Assembly (NCBI RefSeq): GCF_000384295.1
Contig: NZ_KB913037.1
Location: 908,762-972,761, forward strand
Direction: 5' to 3'
DNA: 64,000 nucleotides
Source of the DNA: Amycolatopsis balhimycina FH 1894
GTDB taxonomy: Bacteria > Actinomycetota > Actinomycetes > Mycobacteriales > Pseudonocardiaceae
Shown: one piece after another, positions 33,615 to 43,274 of the stretch
How the letters are laid out: each line of letters opens with the position of its first letter
How positions within the stretch are numbered: the stretch's first letter is position 1
The notes under the pieces: generated by a model
What the model was told of the DNA's origin: nothing
What the model saw: only the letters and a program-made list of their open reading frames with translations
The model's database searches: none
Made by a program: the position numbers and the translations under genes

Positions 33615-35723
33615 ATGGCAGACAAACAAGCCAAGAACGCCGACACCGGGGCCGCCGTCGCTGTGGACGACCCCGCCAAGGTCCGCAACGTCGTGCTCGT
33701 CGGCCCGGCGGGCTCCGGGAAGACCACCCTGGCGGAGGCCCTGCTCGCCGCGTCCGGCACGGTGCCGCGCGCGGGCTCGGTGGTCGACGGGACGACGGTG
33801 TGCGACCACGACCCGGCGGCGGTCCGCCAGCAGCGTTCGGTGGGCCTTTCGGTCGCCCCCGTGCTGCACCAGGGCCACAAGATCAACCTGATCGACACGC
33901 CCGGGTACGCCGACTTCGTCGGGGAACTGCGGGCCGGGCTGCGCGCGGCCGACGCCGCGCTGTTCGTCGTCAGCGCCGCCGAAGGCGTCGACGCGGCGAC
34001 GGTCGCCGTCTGGGAGGAGTGCGCCGCGGTCGGGATGCCGCGCGCCGTCGTCGTCTCCCGGCTCGACCACCACCGGGCCGACGCGACGGCGGAGATCGGC
34101 GCCTGCCAGTCCGCGTTCGGCGCCGGCGTGCTGCCGCTGTACCTCCCCGCGGGCGACGGCCTGGTCGGGCTGATCACCCAGCGGTACTTCGACTACTCCG
34201 GCGGCCACCCGCCCAAGATCGGCGAGCCCGATCCGGCCGACCTGGAGCGGATGGCCGAGGCCCGCAACGAGCTGATCGAAGGGATCATCGCCGAGAGCGA
34301 GGACGAGTCCCTGATGGACCGCTACCTCGCCGGCGAGGAGATCGCCGAGGAAACCCTGATCGGCGACCTCGAAACCGCCGTCGCGCGCGGCTCCTTCCAC
34401 CCCGTCATCCCGGTGTGCTCGACCAGCGGGATCGGCCTCGCCGAGGTGCTCGACGGGATCGTCCGCGCGTTCCCCTCCCCGCTGGAGCACCGGCCACCCG
34501 ACGTCACGACGCCGGACGGCGGCCCGCACTCCGCGATCAGCGCCGACCCCGCGGGCCCCCTCGCCGCGGAGGTCGTCCGGACGGCCGTCGACTCCTACGT
34601 CGGCCGGGTGTCACTCGTCCGGGTGTTCTCCGGGACGTTGCGCCCCGAACGGCCGGTGCACGTGTCCGGGCACGGCCTCGCCGAACGCGGCCACGAGGAC
34701 CACGACGCCGACGAGCGCGTCGCGCACCTCTACTCGCCGCTCGGCGCGAACCTGCGGGAGGTGCCCTACTGCGTCGCGGGCGACCTCTGCGCGCTCACGA
34801 AGGTGGGCTCGGCGGAAACCGGCGACACCGTCTCCTCCCCCGACGATCCGCTGCTGATGGAGCCGTGGGCGATGCCGGAACCGCTGCTGCCGGTGGCAGT
34901 GGTCGCGAAGACCCGCAGCGACGAGGACACCCTGGCCCGCAACCTCGCCCGCCTGGTCGCCGGCGACCCGACGCTGCGGCTGGACCGCAACGCCGAGACC
35001 AACCAGCTGGTGCTGTGGTGCATGGGTGAAGCGCACGCCGACGTCGTGCTGTCGCGGCTGCGGGCGGGCGGCGCGGACGTCGAAACCGAACCGGTGAAGA
35101 TCAGCCTGCGCTCGACGTTCGCCAAACCGGCCAAGGGACACGGGCGGCACGTCAAGCAGTCCGGCGGGCACGGCCAGTTCGCCGTCTGCGACATCGAGGT
35201 CGAGCCGCTGCCGCGCGGCGGCGGGTTCGAGTTCGTGGACAAGGTGGTCGGCGGCTCGGTGCCGCACCAGTTCATCCCGAGCGTCGAGAAGGGCGTGCGG
35301 GCCCAGCTGCAGCGCGGGCTCGCCGACGGGCACCCGGTCGTCGACGTCAAGGTGACGCTGGTCGACGGCAAGGCGCACAGCGTCGACTCCTCGGACGCGG
35401 CGTTCCAGACCGCCGGCGCGCTGGCCCTGCGGGAGGCCGCGGCGAACGGCCACATCACGATGCTGGAGCCCCTGGAGGAGGTGGCGATCCGGCTGCCGGA
35501 CGAGCACCTCGGCACCGTGCTCGGCGACCTGTCGTCCCGGCGGGGCCGCGTCCTCGGCACCGAGGCCGGCGAAGGCGGGCGGACGGTGATCAGGGCGGAG
35601 GTCCCGGCGACCGAGCTGCTCCGGTACCTCATCGACCTGCGGTCGATGACCTCGGGCACGGCGACGTTCACCCGCCGCCACGCGAGGTTCGAACCGATGC
35701 CGGAAGGAATGGCAGTCCACTGA
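33615..35723 (+). CDS. Elongation factor G-like GTPase (EF-G2)
   Basis: A 702-residue translation-factor GTPase of the EF-G2 subgroup (compare M. tuberculosis fusA2). G1 is VLVGPAGSGKTTL, G3 is LIDTPGYADF and G4 is degenerate, VVSRLDHHRA in place of NKxD. Domains II to V follow, with VKQSGGHGQFAVCDIEVEP and LIDLRSMTSGTATFT at the domain IV/V positions. The second G motif (switch I) is poorly conserved, as in this subgroup, which is thought not to replace EF-G in elongation. ATG 33615 has GAGGAG 6 nt upstream. Confidence 0.92.
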   Translation: MADKQAKNADTGAAVAVDDPAKVRNVVLVGPAGSGKTTLAEALLAASGTVPRAGSVVDGTTVCDHDPAAVRQQRSVGLSVAPVLHQGHKINLIDTPGYADFVGELRAGLRAADAALFVVSAAEGVDAATVAVWEECAAVGMPRAVVVSRLDHHRADATAEIGACQSAFGAGVLPLYLPAGDGLVGLITQRYFDYSGGHPPKIGEPDPADLERMAEARNELIEGIIAESEDESLMDRYLAGEEIAEETLIGDLETAVARGSFHPVIPVCSTSGIGLAEVLDGIVRAFPSPLEHRPPDVTTPDGGPHSAISADPAGPLAAEVVRTAVDSYVGRVSLVRVFSGTLRPERPVHVSGHGLAERGHEDHDADERVAHLYSPLGANLREVPYCVAGDLCALTKVGSAETGDTVSSPDDPLLMEPWAMPEPLLPVAVVAKTRSDEDTLARNLARLVAGDPTLRLDRNAETNQLVLWCMGEAHADVVLSRLRAGGADVETEPVKISLRSTFAKPAKGHGRHVKQSGGHGQFAVCDIEVEPLPRGGGFEFVDKVVGGSVPHQFIPSVEKGVRAQLQRGLADGHPVVDVKVTLVDGKAHSVDSSDAAFQTAGALALREAAANGHITMLEPLEEVAIRLPDEHLGTVLGDLSSRRGRVLGTEAGEGGRTVIRAEVPATELLRYLIDLRSMTSGTATFTRRHARFEPMPEGMAVH

Positions 35724-35731
35724 CAGGCCCG

Positions 35732-35884
35732 GATCTCGCGTGATCGGAGCCGGATCTCGCGTGATCGAGCCCGTGACTCGCGTGATTCGAGGCGGTACGG
35801 CTCCGATCACGCGAGTCACGGCTTCAATCACGCGAGTTACGGCTTCAATCACGCGAGATCCGTTTTCCGGCACGCGAGTTACGG
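35732..35884. repeat. Inverted short-repeat array (ACTCGCGTGATC family), locus 2
   Basis: Between the convergent EF-G2 and XdhC-like genes, three forward copies of (A/T)CTCGCGTGAT (about 35735, 35755, 35777) are followed by four reversed copies ATCACGCGAG or CACGCGAG (about 35806, 35827, 35849, 35870), with the spacer GTTACGGCTTCA repeated between the reversed copies. The layout can fold into a large multi-branched hairpin and could stop transcription from both sides. The units match locus 1 at 8784-8898. Confidence 0.85.
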
Positions 35885-35897
35885 AAACCGAAGCGGG

Positions 35898-36407
35898 TCA
35901 GGCGCCGAAGTCGAAGCCGCCGGGGCGGCCGTTGCGGTCGGCCAGGAGGCCGGCGAGGGTGGCCAGCGCGATCTCCGCCGGGGTTCGCGACCCGATGTTC
36001 AGCCCGACCGGCCGGTGCACCCGGGCGATCTCCTCGTCCGGCACGCCCAGCCCGCGCAGCGCGGCCACGTGCGGGCCCTCGTGACGCGGGTTGCCGAGCA
36101 CGCCGACCCAGCGCGGCTTCCCCTCGAGCGCGATCTTCAGCACCACGCCCAGCTCCGGCCGGTGGTGGTCGGTGACGACGACGTCCGCCGAGCCGTCCAG
36201 CGGCGGCGGCGTCGTGTCCGCTTCGATGCCGTCCGGCACGTCGGTGACGCGCGCCGCATCGGGTTCGTACAGCGCGACGTGGTAGCCAAGGTCGCGCGCG
36301 AACCGGAGCAGGAAGCGGGACACCGGCGACGCGAACACCGCCACCAGCGTCCGCACGCCCGGGTCGGCCGGGGCCGTGCCGTGGGCGACGTCGCAGGTCT
36401 CACTCAT
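35898..36407 (-). CDS. XdhC/CoxI-like Rossmann-fold protein
   Basis: A 169-residue protein matching the C-terminal Rossmann domain of XdhC. A nucleotide-binding start TLVAVFASPVSRFLLRFARDLG, then VVTDHH and WVGVLGNPRHEGPH, then VHRPVGLNIGSRTPAEIALATLAGLLA are typical. The N-terminal XdhC domain with its Cys-containing motif is absent. Full-length XdhC proteins insert and sulfurate molybdenum cofactor in xanthine dehydrogenases; no such enzyme gene is in the window, so the target is unknown. Confidence 0.85.
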   Translation of the reverse strand: MSETCDVAHGTAPADPGVRTLVAVFASPVSRFLLRFARDLGYHVALYEPDAARVTDVPDGIEADTTPPPLDGSADVVVTDHHRPELGVVLKIALEGKPRWVGVLGNPRHEGPHVAALRGLGVPDEEIARVHRPVGLNIGSRTPAEIALATLAGLLADRNGRPGGFDFGA

Positions 36408-36426
36408 GGAGTTCAGTGTGGCAGCT

Positions 36427-36675
36427 TCAGATCTCTTCGAGCACGCTCAACCGGAAGTGGAAAGTCGACGTGCGCCCCTCGACGATCACCAGGTACCCGT
36501 CCGGGCCCCGCAGCACCTTCCGCGACTTCGGCGACCACGGGTAGGCCGGCTGGTACTCCCGCGCCAGCCGCAGCGCCTCGCTCTCGGCGGTCTCCCGGTC
36601 GGGATGCGGAAACGTCTCCGACAGCGACCAGTTCCGGTCCGACCCGCGCGGCTCCTCGACGACCACCCACCACAT
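36427..36675 (-). CDS. Small conserved hypothetical protein
   Basis: An 82-residue protein that I do not recognise. It is Trp-rich at the start (MWWVVVEEPRGSDRNWSL), then has a helical stretch DRETAESEALRLAREYQ and a beta end GYLVIVEGRTSTFHFRL, like a compact alpha/beta domain. No signal peptide is present. ATG 36675 has GGAGG 7 nt upstream, and it follows the LemA-like gene with 1 nt between, so it is probably part of the pimA operon. Confidence 0.7.
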   Translation of the reverse strand: MWWVVVEEPRGSDRNWSLSETFPHPDRETAESEALRLAREYQPAYPWSPKSRKVLRGPDGYLVIVEGRTSTFHFRLSVLEEI

Positions 36676-36676
36676 G

Positions 36677-37159
36677 TCAGACCTCCGGCTCCGCGAACTC
36701 GAAGTACTCCGGCAGCGGTGCGGTGCCCGCGAGGCGGAAGTACCGGACCTTGCGCCGGCGCCGCAGCCGCAGCGTGTCGCGGACGGCGTCGTTGTGGACG
36801 CGCCGGGCGATCACCACCCGGTGCTCGGCGTCGGTCAGCTCTTCGGCCAGCTCGGCGGGCAGGATCGCCCGGTCGACGCGGCTCAGCCGCAAGGTCAGCT
36901 CGTTCTCCGAGGCTTCACGGTCGGTCCGGGGCGCCGCTTCGGCGCGCTCGGCCGACGTCCGCAGCGCTGTGTCGCCCAGCACCAGAGCGACCGCGCGCGC
37001 CACCACGGCCCGGCGCGCCAGTGCCGCGTCCAGGGCGGCCCAGCCCGCGTCCGTCCGGACGTGCAGCCGGTCGAGCCGGTTCGCCGTCGCCACCAGGAAC
37101 AGCCCGCCCAGCACGACGACCAGCGCGAGCACCGGGAGCAGCCAGCCGAGCACGCTCAC
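36677..37159 (-). CDS. LemA-like single-span membrane protein
   Basis: A 160-residue protein with one N-terminal membrane segment (about 3-24, GWLLPVLALVVVLGGLFLVA) followed by a helical part NRLDRLHVRTDAGWAALDAALARR, similar in layout to LemA proteins, and a basic C-terminus (RLRRRRKVRYFRL). Its GTG start overlaps the pimA stop (GTGA), so it is co-translated with pimA. A role in the phosphatidylinositol-mannoside pathway is suggested only by position. Confidence 0.7.
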   Translation of the reverse strand: MSVLGWLLPVLALVVVLGGLFLVATANRLDRLHVRTDAGWAALDAALARRAVVARAVALVLGDTALRTSAERAEAAPRTDREASENELTLRLSRVDRAILPAELAEELTDAEHRVVIARRVHNDAVRDTLRLRRRRKVRYFRLAGTAPLPEYFEFAEPEV

Positions 37160-38316
37160 CGGGCGAACTCCCGCTCCGGCGCCGCCACCCGGCGCGGGTC
37201 GGCGGCGACGGCGGCCTCGTAGACGCGCAGCACCTGTGTGGCCACCACCGACCAGTCGTACATCGTGACGCGCTCCCCCGCCGCCGCGGCCAGCGAAGCC
37301 CGGCGCGCCGGGTCTCCGAGCAGCTCGCGAAGCCCGTCCGCGAGCGCGGCCGGATCACCGGTCTCGACGAGCTGCCCGGCGCGGCCGTCGTCGAGCACCC
37401 GCCGGAACGAGTCGAGCCCGCTGGCCAGCACCGGGGTCCCGGCCGCCATCGCCTCGGTGAGGATCATCCCGAAGCTCTCGCCGCCGGTGTTGGGCGCGCA
37501 GTAGACGTCGACGCTGCGCAGCGCCTGGGCCTTCACGTGGTCGTCGGCCTGGCCGAGCAGCTCCAGGTGCGGCGCCAGCTCCGGCCCGGCCTCGCGGCGC
37601 AGCTGGTCTTCGTCGCCGCGGCCGACGACGACCAGCCGCAGGTCCTCGAACTCCGGCAGGATCCGCCGCAGCGCCTCCAGCAGCACGCCCATGCCCTTGC
37701 GCGGCTCCCCGAACCGGCCGACGAACCCGACCGTGCCCCCGGCCCGCGGATAGCCCGGCAGCGGCGTCGCCGAAGAGAAGAACTCGACGTCGACGCCGTT
37801 GGGGATCTCGACGGCGTCGCCGCCCGCGTGCTCCACCTGGACCCGGCGGGCCAGCGCCGACACCGCGATCCGGGCCGTGATCTTCTCCAGCAGCGGCCGC
37901 AGCACCGGCTGGAACGCCGACAGCGTGCGCGAGCGCGTCGTCGCGGTGTGGAACGTCGCCACGATCGGGCCGTCCGCGATGAGCAGCGCGAGCAGCGAAA
38001 GGCTCGGCGCGGCCGGTTCGTGCAGGTGCAGGACGTCGAAATCGCCTTCGCGGATCCAGCGCCGCACGCGGGCGTAGGACACCGGGCCGAACTGCAGCCG
38101 CGCGACCGAGCCGTTGTAGGGAATGCCGAGTGCCTTGCCCGCCGGGTGCACGAACTCCGGCAGGTCGGCGTCCTCGTCGGCGGGCGCCAGCACGGACACC
38201 TGGTGCCCGCGGCCGAGCAGCGCCTTCGTCAGGTCGATCACGTGCCCCTGGACCCCGCCGGGCACGTCGAACGAGTAGGGGCACACGATCCCGACCCGCA
38301 TCGGCCGCGTGGCCAC
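37156..38316 (-). CDS. pimA: Phosphatidyl-myo-inositol alpha-mannosyltransferase PimA
   Basis: A 386-residue GT4 glycosyltransferase that transfers the first mannose from GDP-mannose to phosphatidylinositol on the inner face of the membrane. VPGGVQGHVIDL is the N-terminal GT-B glycine loop, GFVGRFGEPRKGMGVLLEAL the donor-side motif, and NTGGESFGMILTEAMA the conserved EX7E region. Neighbours acyltransferase, pgsA, HIT gene and thrS are in the same order as in M. tuberculosis. The start may be GTG 38316 or ATG 38301; neither has a strong ribosome-binding site. Confidence 0.94.
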   Translation of the reverse strand: MATRPMRVGIVCPYSFDVPGGVQGHVIDLTKALLGRGHQVSVLAPADEDADLPEFVHPAGKALGIPYNGSVARLQFGPVSYARVRRWIREGDFDVLHLHEPAAPSLSLLALLIADGPIVATFHTATTRSRTLSAFQPVLRPLLEKITARIAVSALARRVQVEHAGGDAVEIPNGVDVEFFSSATPLPGYPRAGGTVGFVGRFGEPRKGMGVLLEALRRILPEFEDLRLVVVGRGDEDQLRREAGPELAPHLELLGQADDHVKAQALRSVDVYCAPNTGGESFGMILTEAMAAGTPVLASGLDSFRRVLDDGRAGQLVETGDPAALADGLRELLGDPARRASLAAAAGERVTMYDWSVVATQVLRVYEAAVAADPRRVAAPEREFAR

Positions 38317-38319
38317 GCC

Positions 38320-39237
38320 TCAGCTCGCTTCTTCGAGGCTGACCCGGTCGCCGGCCTCGATGTCGGCCGGCCAGAACTTCTGCACCATGTGCCAGTCGGC
38401 CGGGTGCGCGGCGATGTCGCCGGCGAAGATGTCCGCCAGTGCCTGGGTCGCGGCCGGGACCTCGGCCCGCGCGGTGACCCGGATGCGCGGGTGCAGCCGG
38501 ATCTGCCAGCCGTCTTCGGTGAACCAGCAGCCGGCCGGGATCAGCGCCGCGCCGGTCGTCGCCGCCAGCCGCGCCGGTCCGCCGGGGAAGCGGGCCTGCT
38601 CGCCGAAGAACTTCACCGGGATCCCGCTCGTGGTGAGGTCGCGGTCGCCGACCAGGCAGACGGCCTTGTTCTCCCGCAGCCGCTTCAGCAGCACGCGCAT
38701 CGCCGAGCTGTCGCCGGTCAGCGGCACGATTTCGAAGCCCAGCGACTCGCGGTACTCGACGAACCGGCGGTAGAGCGACTCGGGCTTCAGCCGTTCCGCC
38801 ACCGTCGTGAAGCTGCCGAGGTAGTCGGCCAGCCACACGCCGGCGGCGTCCCAGTTCCCGCTGTGCGGCAGCGCCATCACCGCGCCGTTGCCCTCGGCGA
38901 GCGCGGCGTCGAGGTTCTCCACGCCGGTGATCGAGGCCGCGACCTTGGCGCTGACCTCCTTGTGGTCCATCGAGGGCAGCCGGAACATCTCGTGCCAGTA
39001 CCGGGCGTACGAGCGCATCGCCCGCCGCGTCAGCTCGTCCAGCTCGACCGGGTCGGCCTGCGGCACCACGCGGGCGAGGTTCGCGCGCAGCTGCCGCACG
39101 GCCCCGCCGTCCCGCCGGACCGCCAGGTCCGCGCCGAGCGAGAAGACCGTGCCGCCGAACCCGGCGGGCAGCCAGCCGGCGAGCCGCCAGCCGGCCGCGT
39201 AGCCGAAGGCGCTCAGCCGCTCGCTCACCCTGCTCAT
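38320..39237 (-). CDS. Phosphatidylinositol mannoside acyltransferase
   Basis: A 305-residue membrane-associated acyltransferase of the LpxL/HtrB family, the equivalent of Rv2611c, which adds an acyl chain to the mannose of PIM. The HX4D catalytic motif is LPHSGNWDAAGVW, and VKFFGEQARFPGGPARLA is the conserved later block. ATG 39237 overlaps the pgsA stop (ATGA), giving tight coupling. The 3-bp gap to the pimA start completes a single operon pgsA-acyltransferase-pimA. Confidence 0.93.
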   Translation of the reverse strand: MSRVSERLSAFGYAAGWRLAGWLPAGFGGTVFSLGADLAVRRDGGAVRQLRANLARVVPQADPVELDELTRRAMRSYARYWHEMFRLPSMDHKEVSAKVAASITGVENLDAALAEGNGAVMALPHSGNWDAAGVWLADYLGSFTTVAERLKPESLYRRFVEYRESLGFEIVPLTGDSSAMRVLLKRLRENKAVCLVGDRDLTTSGIPVKFFGEQARFPGGPARLAATTGAALIPAGCWFTEDGWQIRLHPRIRVTARAEVPAATQALADIFAGDIAAHPADWHMVQKFWPADIEAGDRVSLEEAS

Positions 39238-39860
39238 GCCGGCTGCTCCCCGGCGGCCGCTTCGCGGGCCGCCTTCGCTACGGCGGCGAAGCGCTGCAGC
39301 AGCGTGACGACCGATCCGGCGGCGAGCAGCCAGAGCGTCACGTCCACGGTGTACGGAATGCCGAAGCCGTGCAGGCCGGTGCCGACCAGCGCGATGATCA
39401 GCCGCTCGGCGCGCTCGACGAGCCCGCCGTCGACCGGCAGGCCCGAGGCGTCGGCCCGGGCTTTGACGTAGGAGATCACCTGGGCCAGCACCAGGCACAG
39501 CAGCGCCGCGGCGGCGGCCGGGTGGTTGTCGTCGACGACGAAGCACCACCAGGCGATGGCGGCGAACAGGGCACCGTCGACCAGACGGTCGCAGGTCGCG
39601 TCGAGCACCGCGCCGAACGGGGTGCCGTAGCCGCGGGCCCGGGCCATGGCACCGTCGAGGATGTCGAGCATGGCGAAGCCCCACACCGTGAAGGTGCCCC
39701 ACAGGAGGTGGTCGTTCGGGAAGAAGATCAGTGCGCAGACCACCGCGCCGGCGGTGCCGAACACGGTCATCGCGTTCGGGGTCAGCCCGGAGCGGACCAG
39801 CGCCTGGCCGATCGGATCGGTGACGCGGGAGACGGAGGCACGCGCGAAGATATTGAGCAT
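39234..39860 (-). CDS. pgsA: Phosphatidylinositol phosphate synthase (CDP-alcohol phosphatidyltransferase)
   Basis: A 208-residue membrane enzyme that joins CDP-diacylglycerol to inositol phosphate, the first committed step of phosphatidylinositol synthesis. The CDP-alcohol signature is visible as DGAMARARGYGTPFGAVLDA followed by TCDR (DGX2ARX8GX3DX3D complete). About six membrane segments are expected. The start MLNIFARASVSRVTDPIGQ is typical of the actinobacterial enzyme. It heads the PIM operon. Confidence 0.94.
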   Translation of the reverse strand: MLNIFARASVSRVTDPIGQALVRSGLTPNAMTVFGTAGAVVCALIFFPNDHLLWGTFTVWGFAMLDILDGAMARARGYGTPFGAVLDATCDRLVDGALFAAIAWWCFVVDDNHPAAAAALLCLVLAQVISYVKARADASGLPVDGGLVERAERLIIALVGTGLHGFGIPYTVDVTLWLLAAGSVVTLLQRFAAVAKAAREAAAGEQPA

Positions 39861-39948
39861 CGGTTCGTCGAGGCACCTGGCTACGAGGGTCGGGTGGGCG
39901 ATGGCAGCCTATCGACCCACGTGCGCGGCCCCGACGCGCCGCCCCGGG

Positions 39949-40479
39949 TCAGCCCGATTTCGTGAGCCGGACGACGTCGGCTTCGTGCTCCCTCGCCTCT
40001 TCGGCGGCCACGGCGGCGGCGCATTTCGGCGACAATTGACGGCGGATCGCCGCGCTGATCTCGCCGAGCGCCCTCACCTGCTCCGGCGTCAGCGGGTCGA
40101 ACAGGCTTTCCCGGACGGCCTCGACGTGTCCGGGCGCGGCCGCTTCCAGCGCGGTGAACCCCGCGTCGGTCAGCACCGCCCAGGCGCCGCGCTTGTCGGT
40201 CGGGCACGCCTCGCGCCGCACCCACCCGTTCGCTTCGAGCCTCGCGACCGCGTGGGAAAGACGGCTCCGCGACGCCTGCCGCACGTCGGCGAGCTCGCTC
40301 ATCCGCAGCCGGCGGCCGGGTGCTTCCGAGAGCGCCACGAGAACCTCGTAGTACGTGTGCGGCATGGCCGAGTCGTGCTGCAGCTGGGCCTCGAGATGCG
40401 CGCTGAGCATCCGGGTGGCCGCGTTGAACTCACGCCAGACGCGTTGTTCGTCGTCGCTGAGCCATCGGGTTTCGGACAT
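39949..40479 (-). CDS. MarR-family transcriptional regulator
   Basis: A 176-residue winged-helix protein. LRMSELADVRQASRSRLSHAVARLEANG is the DNA-reading region (recognition part SRSRLSHAVARLE) and CPTDKRGAWAVLTDAG the wing. ATG 40479 is preceded by GGAGGT. Just upstream, TTGAACACTCAA (40499-40510) is a short palindrome, and a similar TTGAAC-type site precedes the nitroreductase gene 3.4 kb away. It is not obviously tied to the PIM operon. Confidence 0.9.
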   Translation of the reverse strand: MSETRWLSDDEQRVWREFNAATRMLSAHLEAQLQHDSAMPHTYYEVLVALSEAPGRRLRMSELADVRQASRSRLSHAVARLEANGWVRREACPTDKRGAWAVLTDAGFTALEAAAPGHVEAVRESLFDPLTPEQVRALGEISAAIRRQLSPKCAAAVAAEEAREHEADVVRLTKSG

Positions 40480-40574
40480 ACCTCCACTATACCCGCGGTT
40501 GAACACTCAATAAGGAGTTTTTCCCGGTCATGGACGTGGCGGCCGAGGGGCGGCCGCCGGTGGTCCAGACGAGT

Positions 40575-41117
40575 TCACCAGGCGTCGGCGAGCAGGTCCC
40601 GCGTCTCCCCCAGCAGCTGCGGCAGCACCTTCGTCTGGCCGATGATCGGCATGAAGTTGGCGTCCCCGCCCCAGCGCGGCACCAGGTGCTGGTGCAGGTG
40701 CGCGGCGATGCCGGCGCCCGCGATCACGCCCTGGTTCAGCCCGATGTTGAACCCGTGCGCGCCGGACACCGCCCGGATCACCTTCATCGCGTGCTGCGTG
40801 AACTCGGCGACCTCGCGCGTCTCCTCGACCGTCAGCTCGGTGTAGTCCGCGACGTGCCGGTACGGCACCACCATCAGGTGGCCGGGGTTGTACGGGTACA
40901 GGTTCAGCACCGCGTACACCGTCTCGCCGCGCGCGACGATCAGGCCCGTCTTGTCGTCCAGGGACGGAATGCGGCAGAACGGGCAGCCGGTGTCCTCGTC
41001 GTCCGCCGGCTTGTCCTGGCCCTTGATGTAGGCCATCCGGTGCGGGGTCCAGAGGCGCTGGAACGCGTCCTGGACCCCGATGCCCTGCTGTTCGACGAAC
41101 TCGGGACCCTCACTCAC
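40575..41117 (-). CDS. HIT-family nucleotide hydrolase/phosphorylase
   Basis: A 180-residue HIT-superfamily protein, equivalent of Rv2613c, which in mycobacteria acts as an Ap4A phosphorylase. The histidine triad is [10 protein letters not shown] near the C-terminus; CPFCRIPS near residue 45 is a Cys pair that may bind zinc. [20 protein letters not shown] is the typical nucleotide-binding stretch. GTG 41117 overlaps the thrS stop (GTGA). The reading frame is open upstream but that part is antisense-frame to thrS and not coding. Confidence 0.92.
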   Translation of the reverse strand: MSEGPEFVEQQGIGVQDAFQRLWTPHRMAYIKGQDKPADDEDTGCPFCRIPSLDDKTGLIVARGETVYAVLNLYPYNPGHLMVVPYRHVADYTELTVEETREVAEFTQHAMKVIRAVSGAHGFNIGLNQGVIAGAGIAAHLHQHLVPRWGGDANFMPIIGQTKVLPQLLGETRDLLADAW

Positions 41118-43141
41118 CGAACGACCGTCTCCAGCGCCTCGGCCGACGGCGACGCGTTTTCGCGGCGCTCGACCCACTCCGCGATCGCCTTGACCGCCGC
41201 GTCCACCGGCACGCCGTTGATCTGGCCGCCGTCGCGGAAGCGGAACGACACCGCGCCCGCCTCGACGTCCTTCGCGCCGGCCAGCAGCATGAACGGCACC
41301 TTCTGCGTGGTGTGCGTGCGGATCTTCTTCTGCATGCGGTCGTCGCTCGCGTCGACCTCGGCGCGGATCCCCTTGGCGCGCAACGCCTTCTCGACGTCCT
41401 GCAGGTGCTCGACCTGGTCGGCGGTGATCGGGATGCCGACCACCTGCACCGGCGAGAGCCACGCCGGGAACGCGCCCGCGTAGTGCTCGGTCAGCACGCC
41501 GAAGAACCGCTCGATCGAGCCGAACAGCGCACGGTGGATCATCACCGGCCGCTGCCGGGTGCCATCGGGTGCGGTGTACTCGAGCTCGAACCGCTTGTTC
41601 TGGTTGAAGTCCAGCTGGATGGTCGACATCTGCCAGGTGCGGCCGATGGCGTCCTTGGCCTGCACCGAGATCTTCGGGCCGTAGAAGGCCGCGCCGCCCG
41701 GGTCCGGGACCAGCTCGAGGCCGGAGTCGACGGCGGCCTGCCGCAGCGTCTCGGTGGCCTCCTCCCACTCCCAGTCCTCGCCGATGAACTTCTCGGAGTC
41801 CCCGCGGGTGGAGAGTTCGAGGTAGAAGTCGGAGAGGCCGTAGTCGGCCAGCAGGTCGAGGACGAACTTCAGCAGTGACCGCAGCTCGCCCGGCATCTGC
41901 TCCTTGGTGCAGTAGATGTGCGAGTCGTCCATCGTCAGCCCGCGCACGCGGGTCAGGCCATGCACCACGCCCGACTTCTCGTAGCGGTACACCGTGCCGA
42001 ACTCGAACAGCCGCAGCGGCAGCTCGCGGTAGGACCGCCCGCGTGAGCGGAAGATCAGGTTGTGCATCGGGCAGTTCATGGCCTTGAGGTAGTAGTTCTC
42101 CTCGTCGAACTGCACCGGCGGGAACATCGTGTCCGCGTAGTAGGGCAGGTGGCCGGAGGTGTGGAACAGCTCGCCCTTGCTGATGTGCGGGGTGTTCACG
42201 AACTCGTAGCCGGCCTCTTCGTGGCGGCGGCGCGAGTAGTTCTCCAGCTCGCGGCGGATGATGCCGCCCTTCGGGTGGAACACCGGCAGGCCGGAGCCGA
42301 TCTCCTCGGGGAAGGAGAACAGGTCGAGCTCGGCGCCGAGCTTGCGGTGGTCGCGGCGCTCGGCCTCGGCGATGCGCTCGAGGTGGGCGTCCTGCGCCTC
42401 CGCCGACTCCCACGCCGTGCCGTAGATCCGCTGCAGCTGCGGGTTCTTTTCGCTACCCCGCCAGTACGCCGCGGCGACGCGGGTCAGCTTGAACGCCGGG
42501 ATGAACTTCGTGGTCGGCACGTGCGGACCACGGCAGAGGTCACTCCAGACACGTTCCTTGGTGCGCGGGTCGAGATTGTCGTAAATGGTGAGCTCGCCCT
42601 CGCCCACCTCCATCACCTCGGACGTGTCCACTTCGGACTTGAGATCGACGAGCTCGAGCTTGAACGGCTCGTCGGCGAGCTCCTTCTTGGCCTCGTCGAC
42701 GGAGTCGAAAACGCGCCGCGAGAACTGCTGGGCGCCCTTGACGATCTGCTTCATGCGCTTTTCGAGCGCCTGCAGGTCCTCCGGGGTGAACGGAGTGTCC
42801 ACGGCGAAGTCGTAATAGAAGCCGTCCTTGACCGGCGGGCCGATACCGAGCTTGGCATCCGGGAACTGCTGCTGCACGGCCTGGGCGAGCACGTGCGCCG
42901 CCGAATGGCGGATGACGCTGCGCCCGTCCTCGGTGTTCGCGGCGACCGGCTCGACCTCCGCGTCGGTTTCCGGGGCCCAGGCGAGGTCGCGCAGCTTCCC
43001 TTCGGCGTCGCGGACTACGACGATCGTGTCCTCGCCCTTGGTCGGCAGACCGGCTTCGCGGACCGCCGCGCCCGCCGTAGTGCCCGCCGGTACCACCACA
43101 CGGGAGGCGGCCACGGGGGAAACGGGGGGCGACTGCGACAC
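41114..43141 (-). CDS. thrS: Threonine-tRNA ligase
   Basis: A 675-residue class II aminoacyl-tRNA synthetase. An N-terminal TGS domain and an editing domain (second domain [21 protein letters not shown], motif HxxxH in RHSAAHVLA) precede the catalytic core with [20 protein letters not shown] (motif 2; its Cys is a zinc ligand) and [15 protein letters not shown] (motif 3). The anticodon-binding domain is C-terminal. GTG 43141 is chosen over ATG 43168 because GAGGAG lies 6 nt upstream. It is followed at once by the HIT gene, as in mycobacteria. Confidence 0.95.
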   Translation of the reverse strand: MSQSPPVSPVAASRVVVPAGTTAGAAVREAGLPTKGEDTIVVVRDAEGKLRDLAWAPETDAEVEPVAANTEDGRSVIRHSAAHVLAQAVQQQFPDAKLGIGPPVKDGFYYDFAVDTPFTPEDLQALEKRMKQIVKGAQQFSRRVFDSVDEAKKELADEPFKLELVDLKSEVDTSEVMEVGEGELTIYDNLDPRTKERVWSDLCRGPHVPTTKFIPAFKLTRVAAAYWRGSEKNPQLQRIYGTAWESAEAQDAHLERIAEAERRDHRKLGAELDLFSFPEEIGSGLPVFHPKGGIIRRELENYSRRRHEEAGYEFVNTPHISKGELFHTSGHLPYYADTMFPPVQFDEENYYLKAMNCPMHNLIFRSRGRSYRELPLRLFEFGTVYRYEKSGVVHGLTRVRGLTMDDSHIYCTKEQMPGELRSLLKFVLDLLADYGLSDFYLELSTRGDSEKFIGEDWEWEEATETLRQAAVDSGLELVPDPGGAAFYGPKISVQAKDAIGRTWQMSTIQLDFNQNKRFELEYTAPDGTRQRPVMIHRALFGSIERFFGVLTEHYAGAFPAWLSPVQVVGIPITADQVEHLQDVEKALRAKGIRAEVDASDDRMQKKIRTHTTQKVPFMLLAGAKDVEAGAVSFRFRDGGQINGVPVDAAVKAIAEWVERRENASPSAEALETVVR

Positions 43142-43230
43142 GATCGGCTCCTCAAGCTGGAGTGACAAAGACGACGCCGTCGATGCTAGTCCGCGGCCCG
43201 CGCGCGCCTCACGCGCGTGGCGCGAACGCC

Positions 43231-43266
43231 GGGCAGGCCGCCTCCGGTTCCGGAAGCGGCCTGCCC
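43231..43266. terminator. Hairpin between nitroreductase and thrS
   Basis: GGGCAGGCCGC (43231-43241) and its complement GCGGCCTGCCC (43256-43266) form an 11-bp stem with a 14-nt loop, located 8 bp after the nitroreductase stop on the leftward strand. It is a likely intrinsic-type terminator insulating thrS. Confidence 0.7.
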
Positions 43267-43274
43267 GAACGACG

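Noticed and set aside
33443..34177. Upstream extension of the FAD oxidase frame
   Set aside because: The frame stays open to 34177 but overlaps the EF-G2 gene on the other strand; the Tat signal and ribosome-binding site place the start at 33442.
36376..39471. Long plus-strand open frame opposite pimA, acyltransferase and pgsA
   Set aside because: Antisense shadow of well-supported genes with no recognisable domain.
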